A DNA stretch of 64,000 nt, taken from positions 580,989,940-581,053,939 of the forward strand of contig CM054057.1 in assembly GCA_028641055.1 (NCBI GenBank), written 5' to 3'. This DNA is from Alopecurus myosuroides (Eukaryota; Streptophyta; Magnoliopsida; Poales; Poaceae). A program made the position numbers and the translations under genes. Every line of letters starts with the position of its first letter. Within the stretch, counting starts at the first letter, position 1. The notes beneath the pieces are model-generated. The model was not told where the DNA came from, searched no databases, and was given only the letters and a program-made list of their open reading frames with translations. This document shows positions 1 through 11,350 of the stretch, one piece after another.

Positions 1-2
1 AG

Positions 3-470
3 TCGTGTGGCACGTCACCGCCGCTGGATCTGCGCACTGTGAAGGCCGAGCCTACCTCGGCTCCGCCTACACGAGCGTGCGCCTGGGGCATTGTCATTGG
101 GGAGCAGCGCGCACCATCGCTGCCAAGAGGCCACCTCCGCCTCGTCCAGCCAAAGAAGGAGGAGGATGCCAACATGGAGCTGGACCTGGAGGTGGCCCTC
201 GCCTGGGCCAGCAAGGACCATATCACCGACGAGGTGGCGAAACAGCACCACATACTGGAGGAGTTTGCTGCGCGGCGCAGCGGTCGCGAGAAGAACGGTG
301 TCATCTTGCTAGACGACGATGACGACGACGCTCGAGTGACGAGCAAGCCGTGGAGCGGCGGTGACTCCGGCTAGGGATGTAGCTACGCCGCCCCGAAGGA
401 GGAGCCGTTGAGCGACTCCGACGACGGCGACGACTACTCGCACTTCTACCACCTCCTCGGCATGGAATAG
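3..470 (+). pseudogene. C-terminal part of a repetitive acidic plant protein, interrupted by one stop codon
   Basis: One reading frame is open from the left edge of the window and ends at TAG 468-470. Its only interruption is TAG at 372-374. The frame encodes a Pro/Lys/Glu-rich stretch, a predicted helical segment (ALAWASKDHITDEVAKQHH, about 190-255), an acidic run LLDDDDDDA (306-330) and, after the stop, a tail ending in DYSHFYHLLGME. From memory, similar proteins with an acidic run and a YxLLGM-type end are dispersed in Triticeae genomes and read Gln-Gly-Cys at the interrupted site, so CAG to TAG is a plausible single mutation. The start lies outside the window. GC-rich codon use ends abruptly at the stop. 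It is probably a dispersed gene relic or transposon passenger; function is unknown. Confidence 0.55.
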
Positions 471-661
471 GCGTAGTTTTTACGGTTTTAATTTTCGAAA
501 TCCCCCTATGTAAATACTCCTATATTCGGCAATATTAATAGAATTGCCTAAATTTCGTGCAAATTTTTCTAAATTTGTCAATTTTTTGCTCAAACTCGCT
601 TTGTTACTTGAGGGCACGGCTGGCAACCGAAGCCCCCCATGCCGGAATAAGCACCAGCGGC
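471..661. other. AT-rich 3' flank of the acidic-protein relic
   Basis: This is the sequence between the relic's stop and the first Gypsy LTR. It is T-rich on the plus strand and resembles a 3' untranslated region. No gene or repeat end is visible. Confidence 0.4.
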
Positions 662-2280
662 TGATGGCGTGTGAACACACGTTCGTTGGGAGACCCCAAG
701 AGGAAGGTACGATGAGTACAACAACAAGATTTCTGCTCAGAAAGAAACCAAGATTTAATCGGACCAGTAGAAGAAAGAAATAACTTCTGAAGGTTTTTGA
801 CAGATGATGTTGGTAGGACGCACTACCAGGCTCAGCAGCAACGCGGAATATGCACACAACACAACCAAGATACTTTTCCCCAACGAAACAGTGAGGTTGT
901 CAATCTCACCTGTCTTGCTGAAAATAAAGAATTAGACGTATATTGTCGAAAATGAAGTTTGTTTACAATGAATGAAATGAAAACAATGTTTGTAGTGAAA
1001 AAGAACAGTGTTTGCAGTAGGTTGTATTATCGGTGTAAAAGAATGGACTGGGGTCCACAGCTCACTAGTGGTGTCTCTCCATAAATAGATAAATAACATG
1101 TTGGGTGAACAAATTACAGCTAAACAATTGACAAAATAGAAACTGCACCGTAGTGCATATACATAACATGATGATTACTATGATATTCATTTGGGCATTA
1201 CAACATGATACATAGATCGTCATCCAATTGCATCTATGACTAATAATCCACCCTCAGGACGTCATTCGAGCAAACTTTGGGTATTAAGTTGCAAGCAACA
1301 GATTATTGCATTAAGTAAAATGCGTAATGTAAATAATACAATTAATCTTAGACAAAGCATTGTTGTTTTACCCCTAGTGGAAACAACATATCCGCAATCT
1401 TAGAAGTTACGGTCACTCTCCCAGAACACTGGAGGCATGAACCCACTATCTAGCATAAATACTCCCATTTGGAGTCACAAGCATCTACATGGCCAGAGAA
1501 TCTACTAGCGGAGAGCGTGTAAGATCACAAATAACATATATGATAGATCTATAATCAACTTGACATACATAGTAATCAATATTCATCGGATCCCAGCAAA
1601 CATGACATGTAGCAGTACAATAAGATGATCTTGATCATGTTAGGTAGCTCAAAAGATCTAAACATGATGGAACAAAATAGGAGAAGACAACCATCTAGCT
1701 ACTTCTATGGACCCGTAGTACAAAGATGAACTACTCAAGCATCACTCCGGAGGCAGACATGGTGTTGAAGAGCCCTCCGCTGATGATTTCCCTCTCCGTC
1801 AGGGTGCCGCGGAGAGCTTCAGAACCCTCCCAAACTAGGGTTGACGCTGGCGGTGGCTATGAAACTTTTCGTGTATGGAAGCTCGGGTGTTTAGGGTTTT
1901 CCTGAGGATGACATTATATAGGCGGAAGGGCGATGTCAGTGGGAGCCCAGGGGACCCACACCCCGTGGTGGCGCAGCCAGGGGCGCCGCCATATGGTGTG
2001 GTTGCCTCCCTGGCCCCCTTCGGGTCTCCTTTGGACTCCGTGTACGTGTCAACAAAATAGGGATTTTGGCTTTTTTTCATCCAATTTCGAGAATATTTTC
2101 AGAACAACATTTCTAAAATAAAAAACAGCAGAAAACATGAGTTGGTGCTGTGGCATCTTGTCAATAGGTTACTCCCAGAAAATTCATAAAAATGCTATGA
2201 TGTGTATAGAAAATATGTAGCAATTTCGATAATATCAACATGGAACATCAACAATTATAGATACGTTGGAGACGTATCAA
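662..2280 (-). repeat. 3' LTR of the minus-strand Gypsy element
   Basis: On the minus strand the LTR begins TGATACGTCTCCAACG (complement of 2265-2280) and ends at 662 with the complement of TGATGG, giving TG...CA ends with a TGAT/ATCA inverted repeat. It contains a CCTATATAATG promoter-like box (complement of about 1914-1924). Length 1619 bp. Similar to, but clearly diverged from, the LTRs of Gypsy B. Confidence 0.8.
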
Positions 2281-3170
2281 GCATCCCCAAACTTAGTTCT
2301 ACTCGTCCTCGAGTAGGTAAAACAATAAAAACAAAATAATTTCTGAGGTGACATGCTACCAAAACAATCTTGATCAACATTATTGTAAAAGCATTATAAG
2401 CTGAGATCAAAGTACTCTAAACATAGGCATGATAGATATAATTACAACAATGTAACTTATCTACTATGTTGCAACATGAAAATTAACACAAAGAAAAGAT
2501 CATGAATAATAATGCACTGAAAGGTATACGTTTGTTTCGAGCATAGAGAAAACATAGCAAAGTGGTACTCAACTTGTACTTAAAAGGATAGAAAAAACAT
2601 AAATGCCAGGACACCTTCAATGTTCAACTGGTGACTAGATACAAATAATTTGAGAACAAGTAATAATATAATCATAAATCAATCAATAATATATTTTGGG
2701 ACAAATGCATATTATACTCAGAATGACAACTATGCTCTCTTAATTGGTGCATAAAGTTAGAAGATGAAGACTCAACATAAAAGTAAAAGAAACCCCCTTC
2801 GAAGAGGGAATCAGGGATTACTCATGTGCTAGAGTTTTTTATTTGATAAACTAACATATTGAGAACAATTTTGAGAGAGATGTATGTCTATGTCAACGAA
2901 TCAGCAAATATACAATACATTAAGTCACAAGTTAACAAGACTTTATAAGAGCAGCTCCCATGAAGGACGTCCTTTCTACTGTGGTTAGTAGATCATCCCT
3001 CTTCTCTTTTTTTTTACACACTTATGAACTTTGTTTAACTGCAAAATCAGGGGCAAAAAGAGTGAAGAGAATTTTGTAGTAACCAAATTTGGGGCTGGGC
3101 ACCCCATTGCCAGCTCTTCTCGCGAATTGGATAAGCGGATGTATATGCCACTAGTACAGGTGTGTAAAGT

Positions 3171-4681
3171 TGATACGTCCATTTTGCATCACTATTTGAT
3201 ATCATAATATTCTGTTATTCATCGATATATTTCATGTTATGATCCATCCCTTATGTTATTTTATCTTATTGTGCATGTTTCATAATTTTTGGAGAATAAA
3301 CACCGGGACCAGAAATCTGATGGAAAAAGCACCGCCGAGATACCATATTTCAGAAGATCAGAAGAAGAAGAGGAACACCGGGGGTGTCTTAGAAGTTCAG
3401 AGGAGGAGTCCAGCCAGAAGGGGAGCCAGAGGGGGGCCACCAGGGGCCCACACCATGAGGTGGCGCGCCCCCTGGCCGCGCCACCAGGTGGTGTGGCCAC
3501 CCTGGCCCACCCCTATGGGATATTTTTGGCGTACTTGACCCCCAGGGAACCCTAAGCCTCATACCATCATCAAAGAATTATTCTGCCGCCGCCTCGGGGC
3601 GGAAAACACCCGAGAGAGAAAAGCTCTCGGGCAGGGAGAAATCTGCCCAGGGAAATTCCTCTCTGGAGAGGGAAAATCATCGCCATCGTCACCGTCATCA
3701 CTCCGGGCATCATCAAGATCGTCATCATCATCATCATCACCACCAGGACCATCACCCTCATCATCCACTGTCATCCCGATGTAACAATTAGGGGCCTCTA
3801 GCGTTTTTTTTACATTAGACCTCTCTCCCACTATGGATTAGTTGTTAGTAGTCGATGCTTGTGAGATTTATCGGTGTTTGCACTTTATAACCAGATTGTT
3901 ATCATCCATTATATCACCTCTGATTATGATCCATATGATGTCTTGTGAGTAGTTCGTGTTGTTCTTGAGGACATGGGAGAAGTCAAGTTGTTAGTAGTGA
4001 AGTAATGTTGAGTAATATTTAATGGTTTGATATTTAAGTTGTGGTGTTATTCTTCTAGGGGTGTCATGTGAACGTCGACTACATGATACTTCACCATTAT
4101 GGGCCTAGGGAAATGCATCGTGTATTTCACTACTAATTGTGGGGTTGCTGGAGTGGCAGAAACGTAAACCCCATTAGGAAACCATTACACGAGGGAGCGT
4201 AGGATCCCGGAGTTTAAAGCTGTGGTTATATTTATTTCTTAATTACTTTCTTGTAGTTGCGGATTCTTTCAAGGGGTATAATCACAAGTATGTATTAGTC
4301 TTGGATGGGACAGTACATTAGCATAGGTTCACCCACACAACACTTATCAAAACATAAAGATTATTCAGCGGCATGGAACAAAAGCACTTGACAAAAACCT
4401 CCCGTGTGTTCTCCAGAACGTTTGTTAATCATAAGTAAACCCACCAGCTTGTCCTTTGCTGAAGAAAGTATTGGGCCACTTGCTGCAATTATTATTACTG
4501 CATTTTATTTACTCGCACTTTATTTATCTGCAATATCAAAACCCCCTACAAATCTATCTTTCAGTATTTACAGTTATTCCTTCATCGAAACTGCTTGTCA
4601 ACACCTTCTGCTCCTCGTTGGGTTCGACACTCTTATTTATCGAAAGTACTACGACACACCCCTTATACTTGTGGGTCATCA
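3171..4681 (+). mobile_element. Solo LTR (Gypsy type), TSD AAAGT
   Basis: A single LTR of 1511 bp starts TGATACGTCCATTTTGC and ends GTGGGTCATCA. It is flanked by identical 5-bp repeats AAAGT at 3166-3170 and 4682-4686. The sequences on either side join into a continuous copy of the host Gypsy 3' region. Solo LTRs arise by recombination between the two LTRs of a full element. Its 3' end is shared with the LTRs of the large Gypsy element at 45.7-57.1 kb. Confidence 0.88.
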
Positions 4682-5652
4682 AAAGTCTAATAAAAAAGCG
4701 AAATAAATACCGTCTACATGCGTCCTCATGAGCTAAAACAGGGGAAGTTTAAAGCCTAAAGGTAGCACATAAGCAATTTACTCTGGAGTGGCGATGAAAT
4801 ACCACATATAGGTAGTTATGGTAGACACATTTGTCAAACTTTGGTTTTTTGGAGTTGGATGAATGGGTAGAGCTCATACTCAGTACAGGTGAAGGGTAGC
4901 AAGAGACTGGGAGCGACCAACTAAGAGAGCAAGAACAACCATAATCATGCATAGCGACAAAACATTATTAATCAAAGTATAAATGATATTACAAGGAAAA
5001 ACTAAATGACCGTAGAGGCTAGAGGTGACTGGTTTGTAGTCATAACAGGGTGTAAGCATGCGTCAAGTCAACCAAATAAAGTATTCAAAGGAGAATACCA
5101 CAATATTATGCTTCGATATGGTAAAAACAACTCATGATTTCCTTCGAGGGCACATTAAGCACTCTTAGATATTTGAGACAAGTCATGATACGTCAATAAC
5201 TACTAAGCATATAATTAAAATAATATCTACATGACATGTTAAAGTCTAAGCCATGGTCTAAACAAGCATCTGTTGCACCATTATAAGCATGAACTATTTT
5301 ATTGTTCTCCAACACCAATCACTTATTTGAAAAAAAAACTTTCCAAATAATCTATCAATGAAACAAGAGAGTACGACTCTACAAAAACTAACAGATCTGA
5401 ATAAGAGATGCATGAAAAACAGGAGCTAAAAGAATTGCAGCAGCTAGACAATAAGTGAAGAATACGAGTATTCATATGAAAAAGCGGAGCGTGTCTCTCT
5501 CCCACACAAGAATGCTAGGATCCAACCAAGTTTACTACAGAAAATAAAAGAGCATAAAAACAAACAGATGCTCCAAGTAAAGTACATAAGATGTGACCGA
5601 ATAAAAATATAGTTTCATTAGAAGTGAGCTGATAAGTTGTTGATGAAGAAGA

Positions 5653-5690
5653 GGATGCCTTGGACATCCCTAAGCTTAGATGCTTGAGTC
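5653..5690 (-). repeat. Internal polypurine-like tract with hairpin in the minus-strand Gypsy element
   Basis: The complement of a purine tract (CTAAGCTTAG, 5670-5679) lies next to an imperfect inverted repeat GGATGCC...GACATCC (5653-5669). A second tract, CATCCCCAAGCTTAGG, follows near 5724-5739. The arrangement matches the better preserved copies in Gypsy A and Gypsy B. Confidence 0.5.
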
Positions 5691-6140
5691 TTCTTGAAAT
5701 TTGCTGGGATGATCCACGGGGGCATCCCCAAGCTTAGGATTTTCACTCTTCTTGATCACATTATATCATCCTCTTCTCTTGACACTTGAAAACTTCCTTC
5801 ACACCAAGCTCGAAGTAATTCTCATTAGAAGGTTAGTGCATAATCAAAAACTCACATATTCTGCATGGACACAAACATTACAAATACTTTCTAAACATTA
5901 GCTACAGTCAGTGATTTTTTGTGGGGCAAAGAAATCCACTTAACATAGTAAAAGAGAGAATACAAATAAAAGGCAGAATTTGTCAATACCAGAAGAGTGT
6001 GTAAAGACGAATTTTTTCGAGCCACTTACGTTACTCAGATCATAAAACTCATAACTAAGAAAAGTTGCGTACATATATAAAGATCGCGCACAAAATTTCT
6101 CACGCATAAAACTCAGAAAATTATATTGTTTGTTTTTTAA

Positions 6141-6639
6141 GATTGGAACTATGTAATTAATTAACTTAGGGTTATTCAAATGATAGTCTCTAGTAATCAA
6201 TATTTCTGAAGTATGTTGCATAATTGATTAAAGGGTTTTGCATAAAACCAATAAGTTTATTGGTAGTAAATTTCCACTTTATAATCCAAGTGTTTTAAAC
6301 ACAATGGATTACAAAGAAAAGTGTCTTCTCATGAAAGCGATGTAAAAATTTATTTGTTGGGATTGTGAATCTTTAGAGAAGGCTAGAATGAAAGGGGAAA
6401 CATGTAAATGTTTCCAATTCATCTTCTTATCCAGGAATTTATGTATGATATACATAAAGTTCAAACTTAATATTTAATGAAGGTCATATGAGAAATTTGA
6501 TGTAACATTCACTTTGTAATATAGTCATCAAAATTCCAAGACAATGACCACAATATGCAAAACAAAACAAAACAAACAAGATAATAATACTCATTGGATT
6601 ATCATATAGATCTATGTTAAAGGAGATATTCATTTTCGG
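6141..6639. other. Unassigned AT-rich DNA
   Basis: No long reading frame, terminal repeat or resemblance to the flanking elements was seen. A short (AAAAC)n-like run lies near 6559-6578. It may be internal DNA of the element that owned the LTR at 6640-8257. Confidence 0.35.
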
Positions 6640-8257
6640 TGAAGAGATAGTGAAATACGGGTGATATGGATGGTGAAGAAAGGTATTGTAAATCTATAAT
6701 AAAAATGGCTACAAGAAAAAAAGTAGTAAAACTGAAACAAAACGATATAACAATGGTGGAAAACAAGGTCTAGGGATCATACTTCCACTAGTGGCAACTC
6801 TCAAGAACATTAACATAATTACACACATGATACTTCCTTTAAAACATGCATGAAAGACATAGCTTGGAATCATTCCTCGTGAATCAAGGAGGATGAGAAT
6901 CGTGTAGGGCTACACAAGCACAACTTAAAGTTCACGTTTCGTTAATGAAAACCACAATCCTGTCACTTTGAGCATCCAAAGATAGTACTAATACACACCA
7001 CAACCTATCTCTTGAATAATATCTTTCTTATCAATCCAGAGTACCGGCACTGTCACCTTGGCACTATAGAGATTATACTAAACACAAGCATCAAGAAACC
7101 TCATGTTTACAATTTAATCCAACATAGTAAGAACAAATTAATGAGAAGTATCCCTCTACTCCATATTCCATAGATTCACACACGACACCCGCACTGTCAC
7201 CGTGGCACCGTGGAACAAAGGTGACTCCGGATAATTATACTAGATAAAACCAATTGAGCACATCGTATCCATTACATAATGAAGGGGGAATATCACGGAT
7301 TCAACAATGATAACATAGAACACGATCACAATAAAGATCACATCATGGGAGAGAGATATAACCATATCGCTTATAGCACGAGCCCTCAACCCAGAGGAGG
7401 ACTACTCACACATTATCAATCGTGAGAGAGAATTGTTGATGGAGATATGCAACCCCGATGAGATGGAGGTGGCTCCCCCCTTCTTCCTTGGTCTTGGTGC
7501 TGAAATGTAGACTATCTCCCCTCTTGGTGGCTGCCAAGGGAGATGCAAAATTCGTGACAATGGGCGGTCGCCCCATAATTAGGGGTTTTCTCTCCTTATA
7601 TGTGATGGAACAATGCTCTCCGGCTCTCCGATGGCTCTACTCTTGATCCAATGGCTCTTGGGCACCTCTAAAACCTTTACAGGGACTTCTCACGGCCCCC
7701 ATGAGGCCTCAAAGTCGTGGCTTGGCCTAATCCATCAAATATGGTAGGAGTTGGACTCAATCACGTCAACAATTCTCGTAATCCCGTATTCAGATATTTG
7801 GCCTTCAGTAAAACGGGTCCACAGGTCGCATCCTGACTCCATTTTGGACGAATGTTTAGTCTAGAATTATCACAAGAAAATTCCCCACACTTTATAAGTG
7901 TTATATTTTTCCATTGGACGTCATCTTCGGGGTTCGAACTGGCGATCTCTAAAAACTATTGGTGGACAGATTTCAGGAAAGTCAGAGTCCTTTTGCAAAA
8001 AGTCTCCTCTTGTGTTTTCTTGTCAAAATCTAATTAATTCCTACACATCAAAGTATAAAACAAGAAATTGTGCATTTTGCAACCATTAATAGGTTGGTCC
8101 AAATAAATGATAGAAAACATAGAAAAACATGTAGAAAACAAGTATGGAGCATAAAAAATTATACACCCTCAGATCCATATTAAGTGTCGCTCATTTTGTA
8201 CTAAGGGAGTGATACTTTTTATGTAACGGAGGGAGTAGATACGTTTCAGACATAACA
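6640..8257 (-). mobile_element. Truncated LTR of a second Gypsy family, minus strand
   Basis: In reverse complement this stretch follows the layout of the Gypsy A LTR: a start like TGTTATGTCTGAAACGTATC (decayed from a TGATACGTCT-type end), the phrase CACGGTGACAGTGCGGG and then ATTTCACTATCTCTTC. The similarity breaks off near 6640, so the LTR's 3' end is missing. A Stowaway-like MITE sits at its 5' end. It is too different from the LTR at 662-2280 to be its partner. No TSD was found. Confidence 0.55.
8164..8235. mobile_element. Stowaway-like MITE, degenerate
   Basis: A 72-bp segment between TA dinucleotides (8162-8163 and 8236-8237) starts CACCCTCAGATCC and ends AACGGAGGGAG, near-complementary ends typical of Stowaway (Tc1/mariner) MITEs. 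It interrupts the LTR sequence GATACGT...TATAATTT at 8257-8157. Confidence 0.65.
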
Positions 8258-9117
8258 ACAGTGTAGAAGAGCACAATCACCTTGATATTTTCAAGTAAGA
8301 AATCACCCGAATAATCATGACTACTGTGTAACCAAAAGAGTGCTTAAAAAGGATTACCCATCACAAGAAATTTAAGAGTGATGTAGTATAGTCATCTTCG
8401 TCTTCTCGGCTCGAAACTCATTCTTTCCTTCATTGATCGTTGTCGAGGTCTACGAAATTTGATCACCATCTCCATGTTCTACTCCTATCTCTAAGATACT
8501 AAAAGAAAGCATGTTGCACGCGGGCCAAAGATAGCAATCACATTGTTTCCAACCATCATGCTTTAATTTGACTCGCAAGTCAAAACAAATACATTGGATA
8601 GCATTTCATAAAAATATTTAATGAGAAACGACTATACCATATTACATTACATGCTCTACAAAAACAAGTTAGACGGATCTAACTTTTGAGATTGCAAATT
8701 TTACGTGCCTACGAACAATATCAAGCATGATTGTTCACGATACTAGATTGACATTGCGGGGTGATTGAAATACAGACATTATGAAAATGTCTAGAGCTTC
8801 AATTTAAACTTATTCATAACCGTGACCCCCTATGTGGATCCAATCCATATGCCATGTCCATTATGTCGTCCACGAATCCAACTATAGTAAGATCCAAAGC
8901 TACTGAATCACTTCTTCGGACTAGACGAGATATGCCAGGGATTGCCAAAAGTTTGTACAAGATCTCACTATGCCTTTGAAAACAAAATGACACAACTTAT
9001 TGGGACGCAATCATAACCCATATGAATACTAGAGAACTTTCTAATATACTTGCACAAACTTATGCAATACCCGCACACACTGGTGCTCTAGATCGTACAT
9101 GTACCTATGCATAGACC
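8258..9117 (-). other. Decayed internal region of the old Copia element
   Basis: No open frame is left. The order of short phrases (for example a TTAGACGGATCTAAC-like stretch and repeated place-holders before the primer site) resembles the same part of Copia B at 23780-24200. Nothing else was seen here. Confidence 0.4.
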
Positions 9118-9129
9118 GCTCAGATACCA
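9118..9129 (-). promoter_or_regulatory. Primer binding site of the old Copia element (tRNA-iMet type)
   Basis: GCTCAGATACCA is one mismatch from GCTCTGATACCA, the complement of the usual TGGTATCAGAGC primer site. It lies one base from the LTR end at 9131, exactly as in Copia B. Confidence 0.6.
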
Positions 9130-9837
9130 CTATTGGGTCGCATGTAATAATTTAAATTTTCCGTCTTACACAACACACATGATCTACTATCAAGATAAAG
9201 GCAGACATCGATCAGAATCTTTACCGACACGGAGCACGGAACATGTGTCGATGACGATGTCGGTGGTTGAAAGAGCATGGTGCCCCCATGTGTGGTTTTG
9301 GTAATTGATGAAAATCACTATGGACTAATGGTTGCATTGAGCTAAACTTGTAGAGTTTTTCCATAGGTAATGCTTGATGTCCATGTGTTGGATTGAAGAT
9401 GATCAAGTGGTGACCAAGGTGCTATTCATGTGAATATCCCAAGTTTGGTCATGAGAGAGTTGAGCATATTGCAAGTATGTCTTGAAGAAGAATATTGTGT
9501 GAACATTCATCTTTACCTTCAAGACATCATTATTATGAAGAGAGAAGAAAAGATACAAGGTTGATCGAGGCAAAGTTCTAAGCGATGGTTAATATTGATC
9601 AACTCACAAAGCAAGAAGATGTACCATGTGGGGTCATGGTATGGTAAGTAATTGTTCATATAGCTTTGTGTTCTAACCCATTATATGTGTGTGTGGTATA
9701 TCTATGTGGGGTTAGGTATCTTTCCATGGGCTTGCATCAAAAGTAAGTTTTCATATAGTCCATGGTGGATGACGTCAAGTTGTGGTCGTCATCAAGTTCG
9801 AGAAGTGTAAGTTCAAGGGGAGCATATCAAAGAGATC

Positions 9838-11216
9838 TGATACGTCTCCAACGTATCTATAATTTCTGATGTTCCATGTTGATATTATGCCAATTGCTAC
9901 ATGTTTTCCGCATGTTTTCCTACGTGTTTCTTACGTTTTTCGGGATTAACCTATTAACAAGATGCCAAGTGCCAGTTCCCTGTTTTCTGTTGTTTTTTAT
10001 TTCAGAAAAGTTGTTCTGGAAATATTCTCGGAATCGGACCCCATGAATCCCGGAGTTCCTATTTTCCCCGGAAGCATCCAGAAGTCCCGAAGAGCTCTGG
10101 AGGGGGGCTACAGGGTGGCCACACCATAGGGTGACGCAGGTCCCCCTGGCCGCGCCACCTGGTGGTGTGGGCCTCCTGGCCACCCCCTGGCATCGCCCTT
10201 TCGCCTATATATACTCTCCCGAGGAAAAACCCTAAAAGAATCGAACTTTTCCACAAAATACATCCGTAGCTCCGCCACCGCCGCCGGCAAGTTTCGGGGG
10301 ACAGATCTGTGTTCTGGGACCCTTCCGGGACGGGGAAGTGCCCCCGGAAGCCATCTCCATTGACTCCACCGCCATCTCCATCGCCGTTGCTGTCTCCTGT
10401 GATGAGGATGGAGTAGTTCTTCCTTGAGGCTGAGGGCTCTACCGGTAGCTATGTGGTTCATCTCTCTCTCCCATGGTGTGATCTATATGTGATCATGAGC
10501 TTTTTAATCTAGTTGAATAAGTAGATGTTACTCTTCATCTTGTGCTACTAAAGTGTTTTATTAATATGAACTTTGGAGTCACCTTGTCCCACGGTGTGAA
10601 GGTGACAATGTGCACATCGTGTGTGTCTCCTCTATGAATTGTGGTGTTTGTCTTGTACCTTCTAGGGCGCTCATAGTGACAGTGTGGGGTTAACTAGACA
10701 TGGGAATGCTTACTTTAAGGAATGCTTTTTGCAGCCCTTAGTGTTCGTTATCCAACCGGAGAGGGTTAAGAGTAGCATAGTGAAGAGAAGATATTTAGTT
10801 ATTCAATTATGTGATCATTGTTGAGAGTGTTCACTAGTGAAATGAGGATCCCTAGGCCTTGTTTCTAAGCATTGAAACAGAGTTTTCCGCCTGTTCTGCT
10901 ACATGTTTGCTTGCTGCAATATTTATCTCAGATTGCTATTATTACTTATAACCATCCATATTACTCGTATTTCACTATCTCTTCGCCGAACTAGTGCACC
11001 TATATACCTGACAAGTGTATTGGGCGTGTTGGGGACACAAGAGGCTTCTTGTATCTTAATTGCAGGGTTGTTTGAGAGGGATATCTTTGACCTCTACCTC
11101 CATGAGTTCGATAAACCTTGGGTGATCCACTTAAGGGAAACTTGCTGCTGTTCTACAAACCTCTGCACCTGGAGGCCCAACACTGTCTACATGAATAGAA
11201 TCGTGCGTTGACATCA
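9838..11216 (+). repeat. 5' LTR of Gypsy A
   Basis: 1379 bp, TGATACGTCTCCAACG to GACATCA, with a TATATATA box at 10206-10213. It differs from the 3' LTR by scattered substitutions, many of them C/T, and an 11-bp length difference near 10107 (the phrase CTACAGGGTGG is absent from the 3' copy). Confidence 0.9.
10206..10213 (+). promoter_or_regulatory. TATA box in the 5' LTR of Gypsy A
   Basis: CGCCTATATATACTC follows a GC-rich stretch and precedes the expected transcription start of the element. The same box is at 15509-15516 in the 3' LTR. Confidence 0.6.
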
Positions 11217-11226
11217 AGCTCTTTTC

Positions 11227-11244
11227 TGGCGTCGTTGCCGGGGA
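11227..11244 (+). promoter_or_regulatory. Primer binding site of Gypsy A (tRNA-Asp)
   Basis: TGGCGTCGTTGCCGGGGA matches 17 of 18 bases of the complement of the 3' end of plant tRNA-Asp (TGGCGCCGTTGCCGGGGA). It lies 10 bases after the 5' LTR. Confidence 0.85.
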
Positions 11245-11350
11245 GGTAAGGTAAAAGGTACTCACATCCTCGGGTGTGAGTGCTCGGAGTTATTTCCTTT
11301 AGATTATGCAATTAAATCTTTTTGTTTCTTTTTTTCACTAGTTATGCTTA

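Larger units (their letters stand above)
662..6140 (-). mobile_element. Gypsy-type non-autonomous LTR retrotransposon, 3' half (host of a solo LTR)
   Basis: The element lies on the minus strand: its 3' LTR is at 662-2280, followed to the right by the complement of the polypurine tract and a long 3' untranslated region. The internal part matches, in reverse complement, the 3' half of Gypsy B (about 30000-32365) as far as about 6140, where similarity stops. It is interrupted at 3171-4686 by a solo LTR. No gag or pol frame remains. No matching 5' LTR is present: the next LTR to the right (6640-8257) belongs to a different family. The element is therefore truncated or chimeric. Confidence 0.75.

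Noticed and set aside
10108..10461. A 117-codon minus-strand frame in the Gypsy A 5' LTR
   Set aside because: The GC-rich leader of the LTR gives open frames on both strands, repeated in the 3' LTR; there is no domain and no start context.
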